Positions 25,806 through 33,596 of a DNA stretch of 47,140 nucleotides are shown one piece after another. The stretch spans positions 1 to 47,140 of the forward strand of contig NZ_CAACUY010000055.1 in assembly GCF_900659615.1 (NCBI RefSeq), written 5' to 3'. The notes beneath the pieces were generated by a model. It had not been told where the DNA came from. It did no database searches and saw only the letters and a program-made list of their open reading frames with translations. Within the stretch, counting starts at the first letter, position 1, and each line of letters starts with the position of its first letter. The translations under genes and the position numbers were made by a program. Source of the stretch: Actinomadura fibrosa. Its GTDB lineage: Bacteria > Actinomycetota > Actinomycetes > Streptosporangiales > Streptosporangiaceae.

Positions 25806-26231
25806 CTGGTCGCGATCCTGCGGGCGCACATCGCCCGTGGACCATCCCCGCGGGCGCGGGGCCGACTTCCGGTGCGAGCGGTTGCCGGGCGAGAAGCCGG
25901 GACCATCCCCGCGGGCGCGGGGCCGACAGTTCGGCATAGGCACGCATCCCCATGTCCATTGGATCATCCCCGCGGGCGCGGGGCCGACCAACGACCAGTG
26001 CGCGACCGCCACGCTCCAGGCGGACCATCCCCGCGCGGGGATGGTTCTCCGTTCGCGGCGCTGACGTTTTGGGCTCGGCACGTCGGCCCCGCGCCCGCGG
26101 GGATGGTTCGCCATGGCGGCCGTCTCCCCCGCTGATGACGAGGTCGGCCCCGCGCCCGCGGGGATGGTTCCTCCGAGCGGCCAAGATTGCGGAGGCCCTT
26201 GTCGTAGGCCCCGCGCCTGCGGGGACGGCTC
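25717..26231. CRISPR. CRISPR mini-array of unit B: two outward-facing halves fused head to head
   Basis: Left half: repeats at 25717 (decayed), 25778, 25839, 25900 and 25961, with crRNA sense on the minus strand. Right half: 26082, 26143 and 26204 (degenerate terminal repeat), with crRNA sense on the plus strand. At 26022-26047 one hybrid repeat joins them: GGACCATCCCCGCG from the left orientation runs into CGGGGATGGTTC from the right, making a near-perfect palindrome two bases shorter than a normal repeat. There is no leader and no cas gene. Its spacers do not appear among those I read in arrays 0-2. Confidence 0.92.
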
Positions 26232-26462
26232 GTGGACGCTCCGCCATTGCAAAGTCATATTCTCAGTCGACCCCCAGGCGAGCAAGGAAAGCTTTATTGA
26301 CGATATCTTCTTTGGAGATGCGTTGGCCTCGCGCACAGGTGATGGTTTCAGCGCGCACGTCGCATCACCGGGACGGCCATGCACCCATGGTGATGCGGTG
26401 GATGCCGCCGATCGGGGCGGTATTGGGCAACGTAAATTGGTCGCGACCACCCCTCGGACACA
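26204..26462 (+). repeat. Right end of unit B with partial att core at 26450
   Basis: Second copy of the right arm 25178-25428. It has the degenerate terminal repeat, the same 210-bp flank with scattered changes, and CCCCTCGGACACA at 26450-26462. After this the sequence diverges from the tRNA 3' flank. Confidence 0.85.
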
Positions 26463-26470
26463 TCATGACA

Positions 26471-26506
26471 ATGTGGGACAGATAAGTCATCTGTCCCACA
26501 TTTCTT
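26471..26506 (+). terminator. Terminator hairpin following att copy at 26450
   Basis: ATGTGGGACAGAT (26471-26483) pairs perfectly with ATCTGTCCCACAT (26489-26501) around AAGTC, followed by TTCTTT and CTCGGG. It holds the same position as the tRNA-Leu terminators at the other att copies but has an unrelated stem sequence. Confidence 0.85.
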
Positions 26507-26541
26507 TCCTCGGGCAAGGCGGACGGCATCCCGCCGCAAGC

Positions 26542-26614
26542 GGTGGCGAGGTGGGTTAGGAAGACTGATCCCTGGAGGCACCCTTCCTAACCGACCTGCA
26601 GGGGAGCCGCCACC
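26542..26614. other. Extended inverted-repeat element, possible structured RNA
   Basis: Nested complementary pairs share one centre. They are GGTGGCG (26542-26548) with CGCCACC (26608-26614), AGGT (26549-26552) with ACCT (26594-26597), and GGTTAGGAAG (26554-26563) with CTTCCTAACC (26583-26592). A 10-nt bulge lies on the 3' side. No gene covers it. It could be a terminator, a regulatory RNA element or a site of the mobile unit; I cannot tell which. Confidence 0.4.
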
Positions 26615-26718
26615 TTCGGCCCAAGAGGTCCCCGGTTCACGGCTTGACCACGACCATCAGGACTCGCTCTCCTCCGATGTGTGGACCGCCGCCATCTCGG
26701 ATTTGACCGCCATCATGG

Positions 26719-27171
26719 TTACCGGTTCCCGGGCCGAGCGGTCTCGTCGTTGATGGCGTGCGTGGTTTCCTCGACCACTGCCTGGATGATCCGGTCGCGT
26801 TGTTCCGTGCCGAATTCCTTGGGAACGCCGTCATCGCCGATTCCGATGCGGATGGTCCGGATGATGACCGAGGCAGTCGGCGGATCGTTGTGCTTCTTTT
26901 GTGACCACCTTGCCTCGATGACCTGACCGCATCGTCGGCAAAGACTCCTGAGCGGTGGCCATGGCCGGGGCCGGGTGCGCCGACGATGCTTCGAGCCCGC
27001 CGCCAGGGCGTGTAGAGGGGGGCGGGCGATCTCGTCGTCCGGGATGCCAGCGGCGTCGAGGGCAAGCACCGGGCGGTGCGCCCATCCCCTGACCTTGGCG
27101 ATGTCACGGGACCGCCAGCTCCGCCTACTAACTCCTGAGGATCCGGGCCGGTGGCGGTCCGGCAGAGACAC
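26719..27171 (-). CDS. Hypothetical protein with a Cys-pair motif
   Basis: The frame gives up to 150 residues from GTG 27171, though the N-terminus is uncertain and an internal GTG near 27068 is possible. The C-terminal 75 residues look genuinely coding, with strong GC at third positions and ordinary composition. They include CRRCGQVIEARW, a possible half zinc ribbon, then VIIRTIRIGIGDDGVPKEFG and an acidic helix. No family is recognised. It is divergent from the 27198 operon. Confidence 0.5.
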   Translation of the reverse strand: MSLPDRHRPGSSGVSRRSWRSRDIAKVRGWAHRPVLALDAAGIPDDEIARPPLHALAAGSKHRRRTRPRPWPPLRSLCRRCGQVIEARWSQKKHNDPPTASVIIRTIRIGIGDDGVPKEFGTEQRDRIIQAVVEETTHAINDETARPGNR

Positions 27172-27197
27172 GAGTAGACCTCGAGAGGCGGAGCCGG

Positions 27198-27428
27198 ATG
27201 GAACCGACGTGGCTCAGCGAGGCGGTGGTGCTCGGCTGCTCGGCGGCTGGCCTCACCGGGCTGTGGCTTCGGCTGCGGGCACACGTCCAGCTTGACCAGA
27301 CACGGCAAAGGACGAGAACGGAGATGTTGCGTACGCTGCCGCCTGGGAGCCGGCTGAGCGACCATGGAGCGGACGGCTCATTGGTTCAGATCGACGTCGG
27401 CCCGACCCCAAGTGGAGAACGCGGATGA
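27198..27428 (+). CDS. Small membrane-anchored protein at head of sigma-factor operon
   Basis: 76 residues. An N-terminal hydrophobic segment (LSEAVVLGCSAAGLTGLWLRL) is followed by a charged tail. Its stop overlaps the start of the sigma-factor gene (ATGA), so the two are translationally coupled. It might tether or modulate the sigma factor, but no anti-sigma domain is recognisable. Confidence 0.65.
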   Translation: MEPTWLSEAVVLGCSAAGLTGLWLRLRAHVQLDQTRQRTRTEMLRTLPPGSRLSDHGADGSLVQIDVGPTPSGERG

Positions 27429-27961
27429 GTGATGCGGCACCCGAACGCGTAGCGACACGGGCAGCGCGCCCCCAACCGGGTGTCCAGGAGTTCAGCGCGC
27501 TGTACGAGAGCGAAATGGTTAAGCTTATGCGGTTCGTCCTGAAGCACGGGGCGTCGCCGACGGAAGCCGCCGATGCCGCGCAGTCGGCGTTCAGCTTGGC
27601 TTGGGAGTCATGGGACCGAATCCGCGAGCCGAAGGCGTGGCTCCGTACGGTTGCGGTTCGTGAGTACCTGCGCCGTCCCCCGGTCGAAGCACCGATCGAC
27701 GCGGTGCCCGACCGAGCCGCGTTCCCGCTGCTCGACTCGGTGGAGCTCGGTGAGCAGGAACAGCGGGTCATGGACGCGCTGCACACTCTGCCGATGAAGC
27801 AGCGGCAAGTGATGGCCTGGCACTACGACGGGTTCTCAAACACCCAGATCGCGAAAGAGATGGGCATCAACGAGGACGCCGTGCGGCAGAACTTGCATAG
27901 GGCGAGGGAGCGACTGAAGGAATTGCTGCTCCGAACGGCTGGAAAGGCGGGCGACGAATGA
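27425..27961 (+). CDS. ECF-type sigma-70 family RNA polymerase sigma factor
   Basis: 178 residues. Region 2 is at about residues 20-75 (FSALYESEMVKLMRFVLKHG...AAQSAFSLAWESWDRI..PKAWLRTVAVREYLRR). Region 4 is at about 115-165 (ALHTLPMKQRQVMAWHYDGF, NTQIAKEMGINEDAVRQNLH, RARERLKELL). The linker is short, as in ECF sigma factors. It is coupled by 4-bp overlaps to genes on both sides. The target promoters are unknown; the operon may regulate itself. It is carried inside unit C of the island. Confidence 0.93.
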   Translation: MSDAAPERVATRAARPQPGVQEFSALYESEMVKLMRFVLKHGASPTEAADAAQSAFSLAWESWDRIREPKAWLRTVAVREYLRRPPVEAPIDAVPDRAAFPLLDSVELGEQEQRVMDALHTLPMKQRQVMAWHYDGFSNTQIAKEMGINEDAVRQNLHRARERLKELLLRTAGKAGDE

Positions 27962-28437
27962 CCGGCCACCATGACGACACCACAATCGATCCCCTCGACA
28001 TGCTGCTCCAGGTGGCCGACGTTCGCACCGAACAGGCTCTGCAGGAGTCGTTGGACCTGCACGCTGGCCTTGCTGCCATCACGGCACAGCGGAACGAGGG
28101 ATCAGCGCTGGCTGCTCCCTCGCGCAGTGACGATACTGTCGGCAGTCTTGGCAGCGGTACGTTCACCAGTCCCGAGGACGCAGACACCCTCCTGGCCATC
28201 AAGCCAGCCACACTGGCCCTCGCGCCTAGAAGGGACGAGGAAAAGTTCGGCCTGACTGAAGATGAGATCAGGCTCCTCGCACAAATCGCCGCCGGCGTGA
28301 CCGTGAACGTCGCCGCGCGCAAGTTGGAGTTGAGCGCCCGGACACTCCGCAGGCGACTCCGAGCGATTTGTGATCGCCTGGAGGTCAACACCCCCATCGA
28401 AGCAGTGATCTGGGCCGCACGAAGGCAACTGATCTGA
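27958..28437 (+). CDS. LuxR-type helix-turn-helix protein
   Basis: 159 residues. The N-terminal 95 residues are a variable, partly disordered segment with no receiver-domain motifs. The C-terminal 60 form a LuxR/GerE-like HTH (LTEDEIRLLAQIAAGVTVNVAARKLE and LSARTLRRRLRAICDRLEVNTP, shown as separate segments). It is the third gene of the operon, overlapping the sigma-factor stop by 4 bp. A sigma factor coupled to a DNA-binding protein suggests a small regulatory cassette. Confidence 0.82.
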   Translation: MTGHHDDTTIDPLDMLLQVADVRTEQALQESLDLHAGLAAITAQRNEGSALAAPSRSDDTVGSLGSGTFTSPEDADTLLAIKPATLALAPRRDEEKFGLTEDEIRLLAQIAAGVTVNVAARKLELSARTLRRRLRAICDRLEVNTPIEAVIWAARRQLI

Positions 28438-28880
28438 CGGACGACGCTTCCCCGGCCCGCGCGCTGGCCATTCCGATGCGGACCGGGTACGTGTTCAGCA
28501 TCAGTAGCGGCGGCGGGGCCCGGCCCGCCTGAGGCGGAGCCGGACAGCGGCCCAAACCGCCTCTCAGTCGGATCGCTGATGTGGTGGGGATGCCCTCAGC
28601 CAAGTCCGGGTCTACACAGGCCAGGCCCACTGGTCGAAGTCGTGGATCACTCCAGTACGTGAATTCAACCAGCGGCTGACCGAGTCGGGCATTGCTAACT
28701 CTTTGGAGTTAGCAAGCTCCAGAGACTACGGGGTAGCGTTAACGTAGGGCTCGTACGCGCGAGAGCGCGTACGAGCCCGAATGATCGCGACACAGCACGT
28801 CACACGGCTAGTCACCCACCGTAATGCGGTGAACGTCGCCGATTGGGGTAGTCGTGGGCATGTGGAATTGGTTGTGATCA
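28438..28880. other. Non-coding right part of unit C with two strong inverted repeats
   Basis: I see no credible gene here. Two palindromes stand out. TTGCTAACTC (28692-28701) and GAGTTAGCAA (28706-28715) enclose TTTG. GGGCTCGTACGCGC (28747-28760) and GCGCGTACGAGCCC (28765-28778) enclose GAGA. From about 28790 the sequence resembles the right arm of units A and B (ATGCGGTGAACGTCGCCGATTGGG region) up to the att core. Confidence 0.6.
28747..28778. terminator. Strong symmetric hairpin, probable terminator
   Basis: A perfect 14-bp stem with GAGA loop, downstream of the sigma/LuxR operon. No T run follows on either side, so termination is inferred from stem strength. Confidence 0.55.
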
Positions 28881-28975
28881 CCCCTCGGACACAAACCCGC
28901 AGTACACGTGGAGGCCGGGATCACCCGAGCCTCCACGATTCTTTTCCGGGGCAGTACATCACCACCAACCCGAGT
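28881..28975 (+). repeat. att core and displaced tRNA-Leu 3' flank, right end of the island
   Basis: CCCCTCGGACACAAACC at 28881-28897 equals the tRNA-Leu 3' end core. Next comes a variant tRNA terminator (GTGGAGG..GCCTCCAC, 28908-28936, then TTCTTTTCC) and the motif CACCACCAACCCG, also seen at 4595 and 25500. This is the outermost copy and is probably the original chromosomal flank. Confidence 0.82.
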
Positions 28976-29265
28976 CTGTGCTGTGCGTTGTCGAGCGCGG
29001 TGAAGCCGGCTAGGCGTAGTAGCTCGGCGGTGGTGGTGTGGAGGCGTTTGTCGGTGGTGTCGTTGTAGGTCCTCCGCCATATGGCGCAGCCGGGCTCTGA
29101 TGGCGTCCAGGTCGTCGACGATCTGGGCTGGGCCCGGTGGCCGGTCGAGTTGTTGATCGACCGTGAGAAGACACGGTTCCGGTGGGTTCACTCGTCGCGG
29201 GTGATCTCGTGCTGGTGCTTGTTCGCGCACCCTGCACTGGACGCCGAGGCGGAGGTAACGGGAAG
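28976..29265. other. Chromosomal gap beyond the island, possible gene remnant
   Basis: The minus strand contains a short protein-like segment around 29085-28990 (WRRTYNDTTDKRLHTTTAEL, then LLRLAGFTALDNAQ) with no start and an upstream in-frame stop near 29190. It may be the tail of a lost gene, truncated by island insertion. I see no intact gene. The lipoprotein ribosome binding site GGAGG is at 29251. Confidence 0.4.
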
Positions 29266-29973
29266 ATGCGACGTAGATTCGTTGCGGTGTTCGCCGCCGG
29301 GGCCTTCGTGACGGCCTTGGCGACCGGGTGTGGCGGTGACGGCGGCGGGACGTCAAGTGAATCGCCGGCTCAGACCAGAAGCGTCGATCAGTCTCCTAGC
29401 CGCGCCGCCGGCGTCCTTCCCGAGCGCAGTACCGCTCCGCAGGAACGCGACACCCCGGCGGATACCGTGACCGCGGCCCCTACAGAGGCTCAGGGTGCCT
29501 CTTCGGATGGCAGCGGTGCCTCTTCGCTTGTGGGGCTTTGGATCGCCCTCGCCGCTTCGCTTGTCGTCCTTGTGGCCTGGCTGGTTTATGTCATGCGGAA
29601 GCGTTCAGAAGGCGAGCAGGATTGGAACGCGAAGGCGGTCCGGGTGTGGGCGCAGGGCGCCAATCTGCGCGATGCCATTCGTACGGTCGAGTTGCTCACT
29701 CCCGGCGCGGAGGTCAGTGTCCGGTGGGGTGACATCCAGCGTCTCGCCGACGATATGAACAAGGCGCTTCACGTGCTGCGGGAGACCGCCATAACGGAGG
29801 ACGAGCATCTTCGTGCCGACGATGCGCTCGCGGCGCTCGACGCCGTCCGCATGACCATGGCGACAGAGCGGTCCCTGGACGGGGTGGATGCCGCGCGGAG
29901 TAGGAGCATGCAGGCCAACCTGCAGACTCTCGACTACACCCTCGGAGCGCTGCGCGCCCGGGCGACCGTTTGA
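29266..29973 (+). CDS. Lipoprotein with one transmembrane segment, unknown function
   Basis: 235 residues from ATG 29266 (GGAGG upstream). The N-terminal signal MRRRFVAVFAAGAFVTALAT leads to a lipobox ending in Cys (LATGC), so it is a candidate lipoprotein. A Thr/Ser/Pro-rich linker follows, then a hydrophobic helix (LVGLWIALAASLVVLVAWL) and a cytoplasmic-like helical domain with a regular heptad feel. A lipobox together with a later transmembrane helix is unusual, so the signal may instead be a cleaved Sec peptide. No family is recognised. Confidence 0.75.
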   Translation: MRRRFVAVFAAGAFVTALATGCGGDGGGTSSESPAQTRSVDQSPSRAAGVLPERSTAPQERDTPADTVTAAPTEAQGASSDGSGASSLVGLWIALAASLVVLVAWLVYVMRKRSEGEQDWNAKAVRVWAQGANLRDAIRTVELLTPGAEVSVRWGDIQRLADDMNKALHVLRETAITEDEHLRADDALAALDAVRMTMATERSLDGVDAARSRSMQANLQTLDYTLGALRARATV

Positions 29974-29992
29974 CTGCGGTGCGGTTAAAGCG

Positions 29993-31342
29993 TCAGTTCG
30001 GACGGGTGGTCGCGTACTTCTGGAGGAAAAGGGCCTCCGCCAGGGCCATGGAGGCGATCTCGTTCGGGTCCACGCTCTCGTTGGGCGCGTGGATCATGGT
30101 GAGGGGCTCCTCCACGCCCATCAGGATGATCTCCGCGTCCGGGTAGGTGTCGGCGAACACGGTGCACAGCGGGATCGATCCGCCCTGTCCCAGGACGGCC
30201 ATCGGTGCTCCGTAGGCCTCCTGCATGGCGGCGGCGATCGCGCCGTAGGCGGGTCCGTTCACGCCGGCGCGGAAGGGTTCGCCCGCCGCCTCCAGCTCGA
30301 CCTCGACGCGGACGCCCCAGGGGGCGGCGGCGTGGAGGTGGTCGACCAGGGCGCTGTACGCCTTGTCCGAGGCCGTGCCCGGGGGGATGCGAAGGTTGAG
30401 GCGGGCTGCGGCTTTGGGCGCGATGGCCGCGGCCGAGCCCAGGACCGGCGGGCAGTCGATGCCGAGGATGGTGGCGCAGGGGCGCGCCCAGAGCATGTCC
30501 GAGACGCTGCCCTGGCCGGTGAGCCCGGCGCCGTCCAGCACTCCGGCGTCCTTGCGGAACCGCTCGGCGGGGTAGGGCTCGCCCGTCCAGTCCTGGGTGT
30601 GGTCCAGCCCGGCGACGGTGGTCTCGCCGTCGGCGTCGCGCAGGGTCGCCAGCATCGCGACCAGGGCGGCGAGCGCGTCCGGCGCGGGGCCGCCGAACAT
30701 GCCCGAGTGGACCTCCGAGGCGAGCGCCTCGACCCTGACCACGACATTGACCATGCCGCGCAGGCTGACGGTGACGGCGGGCCGGCCCACGGCGCCGCCG
30801 CCGGTGTCGCTGACCAGGATCGCGTCGGCCCTCAGCAGCTCGGCGTGCTCCGGGACGAACGCCTCCAGCCCGCCGGTGCCCTGCTCCTCGGAGCCCTCGA
30901 CGACGAGCTTGAGGTTGACCGGGATCCGCTCGCCGAGGGCCCGCAGCGCGATGAGATGCATGAGGATGTTGCCCTTGCAGTCCGCGGCGCCGCGGCCGTA
31001 CCAGCGGCCGTCCACCTCGGTGAGCTCGAACGGCGGGGTGCGCCAGGCCGCCTCGTCCAGCGGCGGCTGGACGTCGTAGTGGGCGTACAGCAGGACGGTC
31101 GGCGCGCCGGGGTCCGCGCAGGGCCGGTGGCCGACGACGGCGTCGCTGCCGTCCATCGTCGGGACCAGGCGCGCGTCGGTGAAGCCGAGCGCGGCGAACC
31201 GGCCCGCCACCCACCGGGCGGCGGCCTCGCACTCCTCGGGCGGGTACTGACGGGGGTCGGCCACCGACCTGAGGCCGACGAGCTCGGTGAGTTCCGCGCG
31301 CGCCCGCGGCATGAGGCTCTGGATGTGGGTGGGCAGGTCCAT
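29993..31342 (-). CDS. M20 family dipeptidase
   Basis: 449 residues, of the Dug1/carnosinase-like group. YAHYDVQPPL is the first metal motif (His, Asp), then GRGAADCKGN with the bridging Asp. EGSEEQGTGG carries the catalytic and metal-binding Glu residues. A lid domain follows the VRVEALASEVHSGMFGG segment, and the end carries GGSIPLC. It is distinct from the M20 enzyme at 3004. It is a cytoplasmic zinc dipeptidase by family. It lies 4 bp downstream of the next gene, in the same operon. Confidence 0.92.
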   Translation of the reverse strand: MDLPTHIQSLMPRARAELTELVGLRSVADPRQYPPEECEAAARWVAGRFAALGFTDARLVPTMDGSDAVVGHRPCADPGAPTVLLYAHYDVQPPLDEAAWRTPPFELTEVDGRWYGRGAADCKGNILMHLIALRALGERIPVNLKLVVEGSEEQGTGGLEAFVPEHAELLRADAILVSDTGGGAVGRPAVTVSLRGMVNVVVRVEALASEVHSGMFGGPAPDALAALVAMLATLRDADGETTVAGLDHTQDWTGEPYPAERFRKDAGVLDGAGLTGQGSVSDMLWARPCATILGIDCPPVLGSAAAIAPKAAARLNLRIPPGTASDKAYSALVDHLHAAAPWGVRVEVELEAAGEPFRAGVNGPAYGAIAAAMQEAYGAPMAVLGQGGSIPLCTVFADTYPDAEIILMGVEEPLTMIHAPNESVDPNEIASMALAEALFLQKYATTRPN

Positions 31343-31345
31343 GGC

Positions 31346-31801
31346 TCAGTCCTCCGCCACGTCGTCCAGGTCGAGCCGGTCGGCCAGCTTCTGGACGGTG
31401 GGCAGCTCGTCCGGGCAGTAGATCTTGAGGATCAGCAGCTCGCCCTTGAGGACGTCCTCGTCCGCGATCACCGGGCGGGTGCCGGGGCCGCCGGCGCCGT
31501 TGGCCAGCTGGGACAGCAGCACGGCCTTGGTCAGGGACGCGCCCGGGTCGGCGCAGACCGCGCCGCCGTCGTCGCCGAGCACGCCGACGATCTGGTCGCG
31601 CGACGGCGTCCGCGCTCCCGCCCGCTGGAGCGCGGCGATGAGCTGGTCGGCCTTCTCCTCGGCGGCGCGGTTCTCCTTGGCGGCGTCGAAGGCGAGCAGG
31701 CCCGCGACCATGAGCGCGGCGACCGCGACCGCGATGACGGTGTAGAGGATCCAGCGTCCGCGCCGCTCGGCGTCCGGCGGGGTGCCGGCCGGCTCCGTCA
31801 T
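31346..31801 (-). CDS. Single-pass membrane protein, unknown function
   Basis: 151 residues from ATG 31801, overlapping the transporter stop by 4 bp (ATGA). After a short charged N-terminus comes one transmembrane helix (WILYTVIAVAVAALMVAGLL), then an extracytoplasmic domain with two Cys (AVCADPG and IYCPDELP), which may form a disulfide. Coupled translation suggests an accessory role for the permease. No domain is recognised. Confidence 0.75.
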   Translation of the reverse strand: MTEPAGTPPDAERRGRWILYTVIAVAVAALMVAGLLAFDAAKENRAAEEKADQLIAALQRAGARTPSRDQIVGVLGDDGGAVCADPGASLTKAVLLSQLANGAGGPGTRPVIADEDVLKGELLILKIYCPDELPTVQKLADRLDLDDVAED

Positions 31802-33261
31802 GACGGGCTCACCTCCGGCTCGGGTTGCTTCCAGGACGGTTTGCGCAGCCTGTAGAACAGGTAGGGGACCAGCAGGCCGAGGCCGAGGGCGCCGCCCGCG
31901 ACGAACAGGATGTACAGGCCGGCGTTGCCGGACTCGAACTGCGACGGCGGGACGAACCCGACGAGCAGCGCCGCCAGCGAGGCGGCGAACCCGATGCCGC
32001 AGAGGCCGGCGAGCATCGGCGCCCGGTAGCCGCGCGGGTGGTCGGGGTCGTTGCGGCGCAGCCGGACGGCCGCGACGAACAGCAGCAGGTACATGATCAG
32101 GTAGACCTGCGTGGTGATCACCGAGAAGATCCAGTAGGCGCTGGAGACGTCGGGGACGAACGCGTACAGCAGCGCGATCACCGTGGTGATCAGGCCCTGC
32201 ACGACCAGGATGTTCTGCTGGACGCCGTTCTTGTTGAGGCGCTGGAGGAACGGCGGGAGGTAGCCCTCCTGCCGCGAGATGAGCAGCAGTCCCCGCGACG
32301 GGCCGGCCAGCCAGGTCAGCATGCCGCCGAGCGACGCGGTGACGAGCATGATGCCGACGACCGGGGTCAGCCACTGCGAGCCGAACTCGGCGAAGACGGC
32401 GTCGAAGGCCTGCATCACGCCGGCGGTCAGCGAGAGCTGCTCGCTCGGCACGACCCAGCTGATGGCCAGCGCGGGCAGGATGAAGATGAGCAGGACCAGG
32501 CCCATGGCCAGGAACATCGCCCGCGGGAACTCCTTGGCCGGCCTGCGCAGGAGGGACACGTGCACCGCGTTCATCTCCATGCCGGAGTAGGACAGGAAGT
32601 TGTTGACGATCAGCACCAGGCTCGCCAGGCCGGTCCACGCGGGCAGGAGGTGGTCGGACGTCATCGGCGCGGCCGAGGAGTTGCCCTGGCCGAGGAAGAC
32701 CAGGCCGAGGGTGATCAGGACGGCGCCGGGGATGAGGGTGCCGAGGACGAGTCCGGCGCTGGCGAGCCCGGCGACGCCCTTGGTGCCGCGCGAGGAGATC
32801 CAGACGCCGGACCAGTAGCAGATCATGATGACCGCGGCCGTCCACACGCCGCTGGAGGCGAGGTCGGGGTTGAAGACGTAGGCCAGGGTGCTCGCCACAT
32901 AGCCCAGCAGGCTCGGGTAGTAGAAGATCGTCATGGCGAACTGGCACCAGACGGCCAGGAAGCCCATCGGCTTGGAGATGCCGAGGCTCACCCAGTTGTA
33001 GACGCCGCCCTCCCAGCCGGAGGCCAGCTCCGCCGACACCAGCGACGTCGGCAGCAGGAAGACCAGCGCCGGCACGACGTACAGGAAGACGCACGCCAGG
33101 CCGTAGACGGCCATGGTCGGGGACGGGCGCAGGCTCGCCACCGAACTCGTCGTCATCAGGGCCAGTGCGGTCCAGGAGATCCACGCCCCCGCCCTGGGAC
33201 GGGCCTCGGCCGCGGTTCCGGCCGTCGAACGGGTCCCTCCGGTCGCGTCCGCGGTGCTCAT
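31798..33261 (-). CDS. APC-superfamily amino acid permease, GadC-like
   Basis: 487 residues with about 12 hydrophobic helices. TTSSVASLRPSPTMAVYGLA in helix 1 and the segment VSAELASGWEGGVYNW resemble glutamate/GABA antiporters of the GadC group. The C-terminus is a charged tail, which in GadC plugs the channel at neutral pH; here it is short. The substrate is inferred only. It is the first gene of the operon with the small membrane protein and dipeptidase, which suggests amino acid or dipeptide use. Confidence 0.88.
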   Translation of the reverse strand: MSTADATGGTRSTAGTAAEARPRAGAWISWTALALMTTSSVASLRPSPTMAVYGLACVFLYVVPALVFLLPTSLVSAELASGWEGGVYNWVSLGISKPMGFLAVWCQFAMTIFYYPSLLGYVASTLAYVFNPDLASSGVWTAAVIMICYWSGVWISSRGTKGVAGLASAGLVLGTLIPGAVLITLGLVFLGQGNSSAAPMTSDHLLPAWTGLASLVLIVNNFLSYSGMEMNAVHVSLLRRPAKEFPRAMFLAMGLVLLIFILPALAISWVVPSEQLSLTAGVMQAFDAVFAEFGSQWLTPVVGIMLVTASLGGMLTWLAGPSRGLLLISRQEGYLPPFLQRLNKNGVQQNILVVQGLITTVIALLYAFVPDVSSAYWIFSVITTQVYLIMYLLLFVAAVRLRRNDPDHPRGYRAPMLAGLCGIGFAASLAALLVGFVPPSQFESGNAGLYILFVAGGALGLGLLVPYLFYRLRKPSWKQPEPEVSPS

Positions 33262-33596
33262 GACGGCCCACCGTCCTGAAGCCGGACACCGCCGAGATAT
33301 CGCATGTGTTCGCCTGGCCCGCCGCGAGCACGCATCGCCGCCGCTCCCTCCGCCGGATCGACCCGGTCGTGATGCCGAGTCTGCGAGGAGAAAGGCGGTC
33401 GAGGACCATCCGTTTCGGGTGACTGCACGGATCCCGCTCGACGCCCGAAATCCCGCCGAGCGGGGGTCCGGCCATCCTCCCTAACGGGTGATGACCACGG
33501 CCTCCGGCGGCGTTTGGCTGATCCCACGGATCCCGCCGGTACGCCGCGCGCACCGCTCGAAGGCGATGCCGCGGACAGAGCGAACCGAGGAATCGC
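33262..33596. other. Divergent intergenic region
   Basis: Lies between the permease and amidotransferase starts, so it should hold both promoters. I find no clear -35/-10 pair, RNA element or gene. Confidence 0.5.

Noticed and set aside
26637..27365. 242-residue minus-strand frame
   Set aside because: Poor composition and it overlaps the better-supported 26719-27171 frame and the 27198 gene.
28808..29356. 182-residue minus-strand frame at the right end of the island
   Set aside because: It covers the att flank and terminator; only a short segment in a different frame looks protein-like, with no start.
29888..31855. 655-residue plus-strand frame
   Set aside because: Antisense of the M20 dipeptidase and membrane-protein genes, whose motifs are intact.
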